This document shows, piece after piece, positions 22,401 to 37,400 of a DNA stretch of 64,000 nucleotides. The position numbers and the translations under genes were made by a program. The notes beneath the pieces are model-generated. The model searched no databases. It was not told the origin of the DNA and saw nothing but the letters and a program-made list of their open reading frames with translations. Numbering within the stretch: position 1 is the stretch's first letter; every line of letters begins with the position of its first letter. Source of the DNA: Onthophagus taurus. Lineage: Eukaryota; Arthropoda; Insecta; Coleoptera; Scarabaeidae. The stretch lies in assembly GCF_036711975.1 (NCBI RefSeq), contig NC_091967.1, forward strand, positions 11,036,001 to 11,100,000, read 5' to 3'.

Positions 22401-25400
22401 ACGCAGTGTGTGAGAACAACCAACACAACAAAACCAAGAAAAACCAAGTCAGCGGGTAGAGAGTTCACAACAAGAAAATAACACACACTGGGCGGACATC
22501 GAACGTTACGATTTTAAGTTCCTTATACTCAATAATCGTGATCTCGAGGAGGCAAACCAAAGGGAAATTTGGGAATGTGAAAACTACTGATGCGCATAGC
22601 ATAATGGGATGTGAGGAAATCAACAAAAGAAAGGCTCTCTACCCCGCAAAAGAAGCGCAAAAAAATGTAAGGTTGTAAAAAATAAAAGAAGCAATCATAA
22701 GGGTGGTGGGCATTCTAGCATTTTTGTTAAAGACTTACTTTCGGGAGTGACTTTGTCTTTTCGCGGGCATCCGGAAAGACTAAATATAAATGGTATTTAT
22801 AAATTGCTTTATTTCTACTTATTTATAAAAATTGTTTCTAAATTTAATAATCTTACCTTCTGTGATGCGAGTACAACCCCGTAACGTGACCTTGGCCGGT
22901 ACATCCTGGTGTGGGACATTTACTTCCTTCTGGAAATGAAAAGAAATTCGAACAGATTCTATCAAGGTGAAATATTGGTCGTCTTTTTAATCAAATTTTA
23001 ATCACCGGGGGCGAAATCTATTTTTAACATCGTATTACCACCACAAGGATTAATCATCTAGAATTATTGAGGATACTGCGGTTTCCTGCCAAAAGGGCTC
23101 GGGAAGGAATTTAATTTTGCTTTCATATATAAACCCCTACGTTGTTCGCCGTAACTTTTTTCTCTCATTTTCATTTCCAACTCCGGGAAACTTTCCACGT
23201 CTGCGCATTGGAGGGAACGGCCCTTTTCTCGTTTTTTGCCCACGAGTCCGACCCGTTTTGAACAAGAGAAGAGGAGAATTTAATGCATGTGCCGTGGACC
23301 GCAACGGAAAGGACCTGCGTAAATTAGCCCCGAGAAGTATTCGTCCTGCTAGAGGCATGTGAGAGTTTTTAGAGATAAAATCCCTCTCTGTCGCTCTCGT
23401 TATCTCGGTCTCTCGCTTTATATGTATATATGTGTGCTGGGAACGTTGCTGGGAAAAAGTGCTGGACGCAGGACCGTAGCAGGACGAATGGTGGGAGACC
23501 CCGCCCTGCAGGTCGATCAGCCTATAGGACGGTGCGGGTGGAGACTTGCAGGAAAAATCTCTCCTGGTGGAAAAAAGAAACCGCAGCTGAATGGAGAGTG
23601 CTGCGCATCGGGTCACCGCACCTGCGGACTAGAGTTTTCCCGGTCTCTCCACCCCGGGAGAAGAGAACTTTTTCACACGGACAGGACGTCACGGTGGAGG
23701 CAGGGGTGCTGCCTCCAACTCTGGTGGACGCCCTACCCCCACTGTATGGAGGCAGACCGATCGTTACCTATTTACGTGACGCTTTTCTTCTTCTTCTTTT
23801 AATCTCCACTCTGGAGAGACAGGTCGATATGTGGAAAGCAATATTTTTTTAATTTTAACAAATTGATGTTTTCGATCAAATATTTAACATTTTTTTTATT
23901 TAACCATGAAGTATGATATCACAAATTTAAAGACATTTATTTATTTCATTACTATTCTATTTTTATTATTTTAATAATTACTATTAAATTAAAGTAAACT
24001 TACCTCTGTTTAAACTTGATGGTGACATTGACATTGTAGGTGTGGTTAATTTAGTTTCAGTGGTTGAAGCACTACTAACTGCAGAAACGGTAATTCCTTC
24101 TCTTGCAGCTTCTTGTAAAGCACTGGCAGCTCTAGAACCACCAGCAGGTTGTAGGATGGTATACTGTTTATTGACTGCTTCAGGAGACGCGACGGATGCC
24201 TTTACTGCAACGTTCACTGCTTCCGGTTCGGGAGTTTTTAGATGCATTAAGTTGACCGTTGACTTTTTTTCTTCTGGATTAACTATGCTGGGTGGATATC
24301 CGACAAAAGTTGCTTCTGCTGGATAAGGACCTAATGCCGTGAGAGTTTTCGTGGTTGTTTGAGGTGGTCTGAAGGCCGATGTGGTTGAAAATGGTGATGG
24401 ATGCGATGTGTTTGGTCTTGGAAATGGGTGGTATATTTGTTCGCTGTAGGATTTGTCTTCATCTTTCTTTTTGTGTTCTCTATCGTCACCGCTTTCTGTT
24501 CTATCAGAGTTTGCTTCAGACATATCAATTTCCAATTCATTTGAAGAGTCGTCGACCAGTTCATTAAAGTCTGGTGGTTCGTAATGTGACTGTTCCGTTT
24601 TGATATTAATCTTAGTTTTCTTGTATTGACAATCTTCGGATTTACTATCAGATAATTCCTGTTTTATTTTTATGGGTTTATCGGAGTCTTCGTGTTGATC
24701 TCTAAGGGTAATAACGTCTTTTAACGAACAACTATTGTCATTACTATTGGAACACGCCGATGATGGAGATAACTTCGACTTCTTTTCGGCAAACAGATTT
24801 TCGAAAGCTGGAGATTCGTCTTTGTACGATGTACCCCGATGTCCCGCCCAACTTCCTGATAAGCTCTTTAATGCGGCTTCCGTTTCTCGAATTAAATTTT
24901 CATCAGCACCAGGTTCTTCTTGCGAGATCTTAGCACATTTTCTTGCCGGGCTAGCTTGCTGTGGAAGAACGCGTTTCTTTTGCGGCAAGACTAATAACTT
25001 GGGCGATTCTAAATCCGTTTTAGAGTCCTCTTTTCTCCGACGTTTCTCGTCGCACATATCTTGATTTGGACTACTCTTTTGCACAGTTTTCATCGATACG
25101 ACTTCCGGTTCTTCGAGCTTTCGTTTCTTCAGTTGCGTGGGAAAACAGAAAGCTCGGTTAGATCTGAAAAAAATGATAAAGCGCATTTTAGCTAATTATT
25201 TCTAAAACGCCCACAAGCCACTCAGAAGGTCACACTTAACTATAGGTTTAAGGAAAACAAAGGGAACAGTCACGCAATGGAAATTATAAAATCTCGGCAA
25301 TTGTGATCTTTATCGTCTTGTCAACGCAAGAAGCCGATTTTTTCCGTTTATCAACTGAGGTCAATCGGTACCGCTTTAGCTTATCGTTAGGTGGGTGAAA

Positions 25401-28400
25401 TTGGAATTGGAATAAAAAGCAACCAGGGCTTTTATGGTTTATACGGAATGTTAGCTCATTAGCAAGTAAGTGGAGAGTTAATGTGTTTTTAAGTAAACAA
25501 TTACAATATCTAGATGCCATTAGCCGCCCAAGTAAATTATACGGTGAACACAAATTGCTATACAATTTTTGGGGGAGTTCTGTTTAAGGTTACTTTCGAA
25601 GAATAATGCAACCTCAAACATATAAATTGCAGATACCCAGTTATTATTATTTATGGTCAAAGAGTTACTTCTATAGATATAAGACTTTAGTACATCTTTT
25701 TGTTAATACAAATGACATTAATGTCGATCAGTTTGGATTGAAGTTAACACCCAGAGTTAGCTTGTAGAGTTGCCTTGTCTTCACTGAATTAGTGATTATT
25801 ACCACACGCCATCTCCGCTGAACTATTGCCGTTCAAGGCGATGTGCCAGAGAAATCCCAAAGCCGTCGGGGCATCCTGCTGGATACAGATAGCTAAAATA
25901 GGCATCCTATCCAGACGGGATAGGCCTCCGTTAATCCTCTTCGTTCATTTCAAAATGAACCTTGCGGCTTCAGACCCATCGAGAATGGCCTTTCCCCTAT
26001 CCTTGCCGAAGATCATCGGTGAGGGTAGGATTAATTCATTTAAGTTTGGGGTAGAAAGTTTTTCTTTTGGCAATGGGGGAAGTACGACTCACGGAATGAA
26101 GGGGCGCGGAAAAATTAAGATTTCATCGGGGTTGCTGCCCACGTTGTGTGTGTAATCGATAGGCTGTTAGTGTTTGTGCAACATTCTTTTACGGAGGGTA
26201 CGTTATTTGTTTTGAAGGATCTTTTTCGTTTTTGTATTCAAAATTTTTAAAACCTCGATTTCAAATTGGTGATTTATTTTTATACTAGATCCTTAAAGTT
26301 ATTTCATAGGGGAAGTTACATAAAATACTAACGCTGAGTTTAAAAAAGATTATTTTCATATTAACTGAAAAAATTTTATTGTAAACATTTTCTTTTGAAT
26401 TGAAAAAGTATTTGATAACTCAATACGGATTTGTTAACTAGTGCTGTGTATCAAAAACTTTTCAAAACAATTACACAACTTGAAATTATTCACGAAAGTC
26501 CGGAGAAGACAACTTCGAAGAAGTTGGTCAAGCTTCGAAAAGAAAATTTTCAACTGCAGTTAGGCAAAGTTTTAATCGCCCCAACTTTTGCCCTTTATAT
26601 TTTTTTAATCTCTTCTCAAAGAACTTTTTATACACCATAAACACCTCAAAATGTCAAACTATCAAGTTAAAAAAAAATCTACCTGGTAGTCTGAAGAGTG
26701 GCTTCTATCATTTTAAAACTCTAACAGTTCCTTTCAGACAGTTCGTTGCACACTCCACACACATTTTAGACAAAAAAATATGCACTTTCAATACAACTCG
26801 TTTAAAAATGAGATTTAATAATAACCTCAAAAATTACTTTTTTTATTTTGGACTTAGCACGAAACGCGTAAAACGTGTCGTTTTCGACGATGTCCGGATC
26901 GACGTTCAACGTGATGCTTGAAGGCGGTTACAAGACTAAACTTGCCACGCGCGCTATTGCAACTGCAGCAGGGTTCTCCGTAGAGGTGGTAGCAGAGGTG
27001 GCCTTCTGGGGGGGTAGATGCAGGCTTGCGCACGATCGTCCTGCTTCAGAATTGCAGGAACCGCTATCGGTAGCCACCCCTCGAGGTTTAGGGACTCCGT
27101 TCGTCTCTCTTTTACTCTGAAATTACACGTAACTCTTCGGACCATACTTCTCCCTACGTTTGGAATTTATTATGGTGTTGTAATTCATCAAAAGTAACTC
27201 AGGGTGATTTTAGATTATAAATACAAATATTAACATTTTGTTGCCTAGATAATTTTGAGATTTCCAAAAATGCATATATATTTGTACAACAAACAATAAA
27301 GAAGTTTGTAAGGTTGTTACTTTTACAATATTAAATTAATAATTTTAATCGAGGAAGAATCCGGTATTGTAACAGTAACTATGGTTCATTTCAAGTCGAT
27401 TTTGTATCGAAGTGTCAAAAGTTTCAATCAATTTCTGTTTATACTTGGATTGTGGTTTCTTTCATTCACGTTTAACGAATACGAAATTTATTAGAATCAT
27501 TCTTTGTTATTAATGATGATGTGTTGGGAAATAAACCAGTTAAAAAAATGCTTTCTCAATGTTAACAAAGTATTGATTTTCTGAGATTCATCGACCGGTT
27601 AAGACGAAGTTCTGATACAACTTCAAGTACTAGGTCGTATTGATCCATACCAAAAGTTCTAGTCCGGGTAGAAATTTGAGCGAGAAACTTCGGTAGTTTA
27701 TCTCGCCCACATACTCAAACACGTAATCAATGGAAATCGCAGAGGAATAACAATCACCGACGCAAAAATTAACAGCGAAAGTTGCGTCCGAATTCTCAAG
27801 GTTGCCACTATTTAACCACAACCCTTCGTAACGGTTGAAACGGTCGACGAAAATGTAAACAGTATCGATTGCTCAAATTTCATGCCGCCCCATAAAAAGT
27901 TCGCCTTAATTTCGAACTGCGGCGCCAACTTCTGTGTGCGCGCGAAACTTCGCCGACACAAATTGCACTTACGTTCTTTGTACTTTCTCTTTCTGACTTG
28001 TGTGAACTAGTTAGGGAACTTGATGGGGTAGGTCGATTTTTACGTCCGTCGGCGGCAGTCCATCCCTTATACTTTCGAATTAACGGGGAACTTTGGAAAA
28101 AGTTTCGCGAAGCGACATAACGACGAAAATCTTCACCGCTTTATTAAATTTTTGATTTAAATCGACCGGAAAACGAAAGTTCTTTTTTGATTTTCCAATT
28201 TGACCGGATGTCGCGTCGTTAATTACCTAAATGAAAAACACACTGGGGCGATATTTTCGGTTCCCCCGATTTTTTCACCAGCAAAACCATCGAGTAATTG
28301 AAATTAAAAACTGCCCCTGGTCCAACGGCAACCCAGTGACGTCACACCCCTATTGCGGGGGAGAGAGGGTGGATTAAATTTTAAGCCGAGCCCGCGGAAC

Positions 28401-31400
28401 TACCGCACGTCTAGCGTGTAATCTAGTGCTTCAGAAACTTTTGTATTTAGCAAAAATGAGCTTCTGGAAGGTAAAGTTTACGGTGAATTTTATTCCTATC
28501 CAAATCCAGCAGGAATTTAATACATATATATAACAAATTCTCGTCATTAATTAAAGTTAACTGTTTGTCCAACGACATTTTCGAATTCGTTTTGGAAACC
28601 ACCATATGTTAAGCAACCCATCGATTTATTTATAGTATTAATTAGTGCTGGAACAGATATCATTATATTACTTAGTACTCCACCATTCACAAGAATTAGT
28701 ATCTTTTTAGGTGTTGGACACTGCAGATAATAATCAAGTTCAACCCCAATAGGACTTTTTTCATTTAATACAACTTTATTTATTTCAGGTTTATCATTAG
28801 CAACCTCATGGTAACAATCCCGATTCCGTTTCTTCTGCTCGCTTGTAATTCATCATCACATTCATTACTAACAGAACTGTCGCTGTTATCACTTTCAGCT
28901 GCTTCGTTTGTTAAATCTGCATCAAAAAAGTTCACTTTGTATCTTGGATCCAAATAAATTGACATATCTCATCAGTTTTCTTATTAATTTCATTTTTATT
29001 CAAATATCGCAATGATGTAGGGTATCACTTCAGAAATGCATCAGAAATTATAACCATAATGGCCGGATAGATATGCTGGATAATCCGGCTATCCGGCTTT
29101 TCGCAAAATCACTATCCGTTCCATCACTAGTATTAATATATGGGCGAAAATTTTATTTTGTAGCAAAAATAGGAATGAAAAGATATTCGTAATGTTTACC
29201 AACAAAGTCCACAAACGTCAACAACACTCGCAAGTTCGCTATAACAAATTCTGCAACTAAGTGTATAGAAAATTTTATGCAAACGACTAAAAATGGGGCC
29301 TGCAATTTGTAGAGTATTAAAGTGTCAAGCTATACGTTGAGATTTCTGCTAAGAGATGCTGTAATGCAAGAAAGATTTTTTTGCAAATGGAATTTTGTGT
29401 TTAGCCTGCTTTTTACAAAAGTGACAAATTGAATACAGTGTTGCAGGAGCATATGCGAGATTCTCCAAAAGTCTTTTATGCTGTATCTTTTGCAAAGGTA
29501 TCACCTGCAGTGGGCACAAGTGATACATCATTAAATATTGATTAATTGGTTAATGCCAAACTGTGTGAGAATAGACAGACCTTTATTTTTCAACAGTCAC
29601 CAAGGCGCTCCAGTTCAATATTAGATTTGTTACGCCATGCTTGGAATGTTACAGTGAATTTATTTCTGTAACACACAGTAGTAAGTGTGCACCACTTTTT
29701 GTCACAGCAACAGACAAATCGCAATCACCGTAAAGTGAAACATATCGTGTATAGTGCATTTGCTTTCAATTCATAATGGATTTTATGGAATCTGCTTGTG
29801 TGATAGTCTCATTGAAAAGACAAAAAATATTGGGTGTATCTATTTGTATGTCAAAGACTGTTTAAAGGTTAATTTTATCAAATTCATCACGATTTGGTAA
29901 AATATCCGAAGAAGTTTTTGAAGTATTACCGGATGAGCAAAAATAGTTTCAATCTATTGAACTTACAATAAAATACCAAGACACCAGACTCTGGAAGTCT
30001 ATAGTCTTTGAGAATGATTAATTTCAATTAGCGACAATCTCGATGTAGAAAATTAGGATCGCTTGCATCTTTTTTGTTGCTACACTTTCAAAACAAGGCG
30101 CTTTATTTTTGCGACAAAGAAATCATGCGCCAAATCTTACTCCAGTATTTGTGATTATGAAACGATTCACAAAAACATCCTGTAGAGATAGTGTCAGTCA
30201 AGTCTACCAAGAATGGTAGCTTGAGTTTTTCTGAAATTAAAAAGTTTATTATGGCCTAGATCTTAAAAAGATATCTTCTTTACCAATCTAATAATATCCA
30301 CTGAGCCAGGCTTTTCTATATCCCTTGAAATATTATGACTACCCAAGATGTCATAAGAAAAGTTCGTTATTATCAATCAAACATGAGTTTCCTTCAAACT
30401 CGTTTGCTTCAGCAACATTGATGGAAAGTTTTTCGTTCCATCCATCGTACTCAAATAACTTCTAACATATTTTTTATTAAAAATGCAATTACGACAACAC
30501 TAAATTAGAAAATATACACGTGTGAGTTTCTAACCCATAAAAATTCAATTTTTTTAAGATAAAAATTAGTTCGAAAAATTTTTCTCCAACTTTTAATATT
30601 AGACGAGTTCATCATATCCGAACCCCTGCAAACTCGTCCAATAAACAGTGGACGTTTTAATAGAGATATGGATGGAGTTGCATCGGCTGTCGATAGAACT
30701 TCATTCGTCCGGTTGTCTCCAGTGGCATGCATTCATCATTCTCGCGGATGGGGTATATTGATAGCGGATCAATCACCGAGACGTCCTTAGGGATGAAGAT
30801 CTCGATACGGAGAGGCGAGCTTTTAATTGTCATCCGATCTAGATTTCCAATTACCGACGGAATCGGAAAAAAATCGCGAATAGTTCCCTGCACTCTGAAG
30901 TGTCGCATCGTTGTTCGCGAGTTTTAATTGAAGCTCACGTCGAAATTTCGATTAATCAAACCTATCCGATGATGGTTAAAAAGTTTTCTGCAAAAACGAT
31001 AATGAACTGAATAAAATCATATTTTTGTTTATCAACATACTTTGAAACTACGTAAAAAGTCTTTTTGTATATGTCACGGTTTTAAACAGTCCAGACGGTG
31101 CGGACAACCCCTTGAGGGATACCCTTCAGGAAATGAACTTTCAGGACAGGGAACACTGTAACGTAAGCGTATTTCACGCACTGACAGCCACTGCGGGTTT
31201 GCGATTAAATTTTCATTTAAAAACGTGGTCAGTGGAAAAACCCTCCCACATGACGGTTTTCTAGATGAAGTCTGTCCACTTTTTCTAACCCCTTTTTTAC
31301 TCATTAAGATTTACTTAAAATAAACTCAACAAATTTAATAAATTCAGATTTTTTTCAAAATGTATTTGTTAAATTTAAAAAGGAGTAAAATAATTGTTGG

Positions 31401-34400
31401 AAGAAACCCTCGGAGAGAGTTAAAAACCCCGTAAAAATTAAATACAATTACGGGCGGAAAAGCCAAACAGAAAAATGACGTTTTAAATGGTTCTTAATTA
31501 GTAAACTAAACCCTGCCCTCTTTAAAAAAGATTAAACCGTGTGTTTGTGAAGCGGTGTAATGCCGAGTGACTGACGTGAACGGCGGAGGGAATTCCATGA
31601 CGAACCCCTCCTCATCCGCCTTTTCCCTTTTCCCAAAGTAGGGGGAGGAAAAAAAAACGGAAAAACTCGGTTAAATTCTATCTGCGCTTTAATATTGGAT
31701 GCGGTCATCATTTATTTAGAACCCCCGCGTCGAGATATCTCAATAACAGGGCATGTTTTAGAGACCCACATAATGTTATTGATATTTATTTGGACGGCTC
31801 GTTTTGGAGTTTTTTGTTCACATTCCTCCGGTTGTAGCTTTTCTGCTCGACGCTCGTTTAAATTCTCCTTTTGTCCTTTAATTTTTTAACGTGTGTAGCA
31901 ACCGAAACTCTCTCGTGCTGTTTTAGCGCTTTACAAAAAGGAATTATTACCCTTTCATATTTATATTTTATAGCTTTTCAAATCATTTACATAGGGGATT
32001 TTTTACATTTTCCTTTTTTTTTTTCTGATGTATGTGTAAAAAGTGCAAGAACATTGAACATAAGGTGTGACCTGCTCCTTGGACTTGATTTACGAGTAAC
32101 TCCCGATATACCCGCTTGATATATGGAGTTCAAATCGTAGTGGATCCAGCGGAAAGTGCTGGTGGAATCCGAGTGGGGCATATCTCGGACCGATCTGGAT
32201 GGGGCGCCCAGGAACCGTAAATATACTCAGATTTATGCGGGATCACCTTTTTCCGTCTCCTTTAGCTTCACCCCCTACCGGAGGAGATCCGATCGCGAGA
32301 GACTTTTCTAATTACGCGAATGTCACTCAAAAAATCGCCCCCGTGATTTGTGGGGTCGTCAGTTAATTCTCTTTACGACTATATTTTGAATTCGAAATCG
32401 AACGAAATTTAATTAATTTTGTTAGAAGTTACACATACGTTTTTATCACACAAATATGCTTTATTAATGAAAAACAATATTTATTTACTGATTTGAATGC
32501 TCCATAATGATTCATGATTGAAAAGTTCATTGTCTAATTAAACAGCACAATTATTCGTCGCAATTAAAGCTAAATATTATTAAGATTTGGAACTATGATG
32601 AAATCGTATTTATCATTTATTGAATTAATGTTCACGGATTTTCAATATTGAAATAGATCGTTATGAAATTTGTTTAAAGCGAAACAGGATGTAAAGAAAA
32701 GTTTCATATCCAGACTTATCATGAAAAATGGCATCAAAAAGTGTTCGAATGAAATCAAGGTTTGTAAAGCTGTGTTATGTCACAAGTGTACAAATTATAT
32801 TATAGTAAGGCAAATTTGTCGAAAAGTCCAAAAAAGAAGCTGTGCAGTGTATAATTATGCCAAACTTTGGATGTAGCTTTGCTACGAGATGCTCATAAGT
32901 AAAGGAATACTTCAGCAGATGTAAACATAGAAAATATGACTTGGCTCTAATCAGAGCTGTAATAACTAATAGTTAATATTAATTGAAAAATATGCAAAAA
33001 TGTTTACTGAGAGAGAAGTGTCAACAAACTAGAATAGCTAGAAATACTAACAGCACCTATAAAACTGACTAGATTCTCTACAGAGCAACGAAGTATATAA
33101 AAAGAAACTACAACATATACCACCTTAATGATGTCTACCTGACGATAAGAATGGGATCAGAAATAGCAAAGAAAAATAAAAGCATTTGTTGCGATGTGTT
33201 ATAGGAGAAGGTGGTAGGTAGTTAAGCAAAACGTCATCATCAAATGCAAATTTAGTTACAATGACACTTTAGTATACAGTGTGTTAATTAATTATCGTAC
33301 CCGACGTCATAATATCACTACTGTGATATTGGTTGCATACTTGCAATGATGACGTCGGGTACGATAATTAATTAACACACTGTACATCATGATTTTGCTT
33401 TTTTTATTTGCTGTTGCCCTGCCTGATTGAAACCACACTTTCTGTCTATACTGTTAAGTTTAATACAATTATCTTAACACTATCTCATAGGCGAAAATCG
33501 CTCAATAACGGACTGTACTGGGGACATGTTGAAACTGAAAACACACTGCTTTATAGTTTATTTACTTTCCATTCATGAGTTCTATTTTCAGTTCTTTAAT
33601 TAAGAATTCTTCGAACAATGCGTTTTAAAAATCGTAACCAAATATTCAAGCGTTTTGCCAATCCGAGGTCGTTCAGATTGTTTACTTTTGCAACATTTTG
33701 TACTTTCCATATCAATGACATAGAAATACAAACAACGGACAATAAGCTTCCTCTAAGTTTTGTCAGAAGCCTTAAAAAGAGATTTACACAGAACAACAAA
33801 TCAGTAAGATTTACAGAGAGTAAGATTAAGAACAAATTATTAAGAGTTCCCTAGTGGTGAGAGATTATGGAAACTTTGATTTAATTAAATTATACTGGAT
33901 GAGATGAAACTTTTAACATTTATGTTTGTAAGATCTAAAGAAACAGAAGATTCCACAAATGGTTGTCATATTCGTAGCAACACATACATTTATCAACATT
34001 ATTGACGTGTATATTAACTTACACGACAACATTTTCGTTTGAAAGTAGTTTTGATGAAATTTTGAATGCACTAAAAGAGACGTCTATTTGTAAGAGAGTT
34101 TTAAAAGGGGGAATGGGGGCGGCGACCCGTGGCGTAAATCGGTCGCGATCCTTCCAGGCGAATCAAATTTCCACTGATTTAAATCTATTACCCCTGGAGG
34201 TCGCGAGCAACCAGCACCAGCAGTATAGATCACTCGATGCCGAAACTTTTCCGAAAACATTGCATATCTCTATGCGCCCCGTCCCGGCCCTACCAATGCT
34301 GCTATTCGGCGCCCCCTGCGGCCGCCACCACTAAATCATGCACGGCTAGACCCCCCGAGATACGGATCGATCCCCATACGACCTGACAACAAAAGTTTTA

Positions 34401-37400
34401 TTACCCCATATCGAGGAAGATCCCGATGACGAAGACCGGGTCATATTATCTCTGTATGCGATAAAAACAGATATTTTAATAAAAAAATTTACTTACTTTT
34501 GCTCGACGTTGGTAGTTTTTCTAACCCCGCCGGGTCGACAATCGTCCACCTGAAAATCAAAGAGAACCACATCAAGGCTTGTCCTTTCTGCATTGTCGCA
34601 AGTGCTAGCATAAAGAGGCACAACAGTCTGGATAGTTGAAATACTCGAGTTACAGCTTTATAACCCTTTTGATCGTCGCACTATGTCCTGTATACTGCAC
34701 AACGTATAAAATATTCGTAAGTTAACTACAATAAAACAGTTGAAATAACAACGGTTACGGATGTAATGATTATTTTACTGTCACGGACGTTGTTGAAAAA
34801 ATAGAGAGAGAAAGAGTGTAGAAAAAAAAGAGTGGTATTCGTACACATTAACGCGGACGAAAAAAGGGGAGCGAACGGCAATCAGAAAAACATTTGTCGC
34901 CGGAACATAAAGATGCTTTAGTGCTGTAATTCGGGATGATTTACCGGGAGAGTTACGCGCGGTGCTGCTAACGGCAGTCAACTTAGCAAATTGGTCGACA
35001 GTGGTGGAACAAACAGAATGTGTTAAGGGTGGGATTGAAATATTTTCATCCAGATTTTAATTAGATAAATTGATTACAAACTAATGAGATAATCTATATG
35101 AAAGCTCCAAGAAAAACTAAAATAAAATGTTTGGTAGACTAAATTAAATTATGTAGGTTTTTGAAAGAATATTCTCGTACAGATTTTTTGGTCGTATTTA
35201 ATTTTTGTGATTCCATTTAGAGTACTGTAGAGACTCGCTGGAAAAGCCAGCTTGTGGCCGAGGCGAATCCGTGCGGAATTAGCGTCGGGTTCTCCGGTTC
35301 GGTCGTTAATTCAATTTTAAACATCCCTCTTCATAAAATATTCCGAATCATTTGAAATAATCAGGGTTGGCCGCAGGAAAAGAACACCACCTATAAAATC
35401 ATCCGAATTATTTTCCGGCGGGGCATCGTTAAATATTGAAAGAGCCGCAACCATGTCGTAAGGGTGGTCGCCGACATCGGTTCCCCTAGGTCCCAAAAAT
35501 TTTTTCACCCTTTCCTGAAGAATTTCCCCTTTAAAAATTTCGGTTCATCCACCCCCCAAATTTCAGAGGGTTGGATGTCTTCCGTTAACCGTGCTGTCCT
35601 TTTTCGATCTCTCCGGTAGTTTGCACTGTGAATGGGTACTAAAATTTATACGGGCTGTAAAATCGGCTCTGTATGACTCTATATTGATAGATCGTTATGT
35701 TTTGAGGTTGAAGTAATGGTTTGATCACCTCATGAAATTTACCATCAACACAAGTTTTTACCAATTACAACCGGCTCAGTTATATTAAAAATTGCATCTA
35801 AAATGATCTATCTTCTTTATTATTTATGTCTAGTGCCAGTTTTAATTTTAGTTGTTATTCAGTATAAAAGTAGAACTAACTCTAGAGCTGGAACAAGTAA
35901 TATTCGCAGCCGCACGTCTCTTAAGACGGCTAAACTCGAATGTTTCTAGTTCTAGGTCTAGTATTTGTTCTAGTGATAGTGCTAGTTTTAGACCACTCCA
36001 TATATTAATACATGGCGAGGCAGCTGGGCTACCGAGGCAATGGTTCTTCCTTACAATCCAATAAGAAAAGGATTTTTTGTAGTAGTGATATATTATTACA
36101 AGCCGAGGCAAGACCTTTTTTTGTTACAAAATAATAAAAAGAGATTTTTCTTCAGTATTAACATATCAATATAAGCTGAAGCAGCTGTGTTGTTGAGGCA
36201 GTGGCTATTTTATTACAAAACAATAAGAAAAAGGTATGTCCTAATACAGATGTGTGTCCTCTGTATTATATAGGGTGAGTTATTAAAAAAAATATTTTAT
36301 ACAAAAGTTGTTTGATTCATCACTTATTATTATTATTATGTAAAATTATTTTCATTTATACTGGACCCTGTATATTTGATCATGTTATGAATACAACTAA
36401 ATTTGTTTATACAACCGTATAGTTCATTTTTTTTCTATAATACTTGTCAAATTGTTGTAAAGTTGGCAAAATTAACAGGGTGTTTTGTTATATGATGTTT
36501 TGAAATAAATATGTCACACTGATGTTTGAGTTTTCGTTATTCAAAAAGAAAAGGTGCATAAAAGATGTTGTGGGGGGTTTTGTTCTATTTAATTACTATG
36601 TAGCACGTTTTTACAATAAATATGTACTTGGTTAAAATCGTATTTACCTAAAAATTTATTAGTAGTGTAACCTCAACTATTTAGTTACTGAAAATGTTAC
36701 TAAAAATCAGGAAAATAACATAAATTTTATAGGGTCCTAGATAATACCAACAGAAACCCTAAAAAATTTACATTGACAAGTATTATAGAAAAAAAACGAA
36801 CTATATATGTTACTATTTGATAGCATTCATAGTTCCTGAGATATTCAATTATTCTTCCAAAATGTACCCATTACAGGATATTTTTAAAAACGACATTTTT
36901 TCCGATTTTGCCTTGAAACTACATCAGACAATAGTCAATGCCAGTAGGTAGATGATAGTATCTAAAGATATTAGATACACTATACAGCGTGTTTATAAAG
37001 CTTAGTTACTTTTAATGTTTTTCAAATGGCTTTTTCTTAAGTTTTTTCCGCTGTATATTAATTAATATAATTAATATACAGGGTGTTCCATTTAATTAAT
37101 GATAAGTATGTCATATGTCTAACTTTAATAGTTTTTTTGATATTTAGAATTTAAAGAAATATGTGTAATAAAATGTCATTATTGTACTTAAAAAAGTGAC
37201 AGAATATATTATATTCTCCTTTTTTGTAAGCATTAATGCGCTGTATAAAAGATCTTGAGGTATCTCTTAACATGTGCCTCGTATTTTCTCTAAAGTCGTA
37301 AATTATATGGCAGAACAATTGCATATTTTATTACTTAAATCTTTTTAAATCTCATAAAGTATCAAGTCGCATTCAAATTTGGTATATGGCAGCAAAATTA

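Noticed and set aside
23117..23852. Overlapping open frames of 140-159 codons on both strands
   Set aside because: They lie in a GC-rich island inside an intron, overlap each other on both strands and show no motif, splice site or domain. High GC alone explains the lack of stops.
28337..28344. TGACGTCA (CRE-type) palindrome, also near 3948
   Set aside because: An 8-base site is expected by chance at this scale, and no promoter context was visible.
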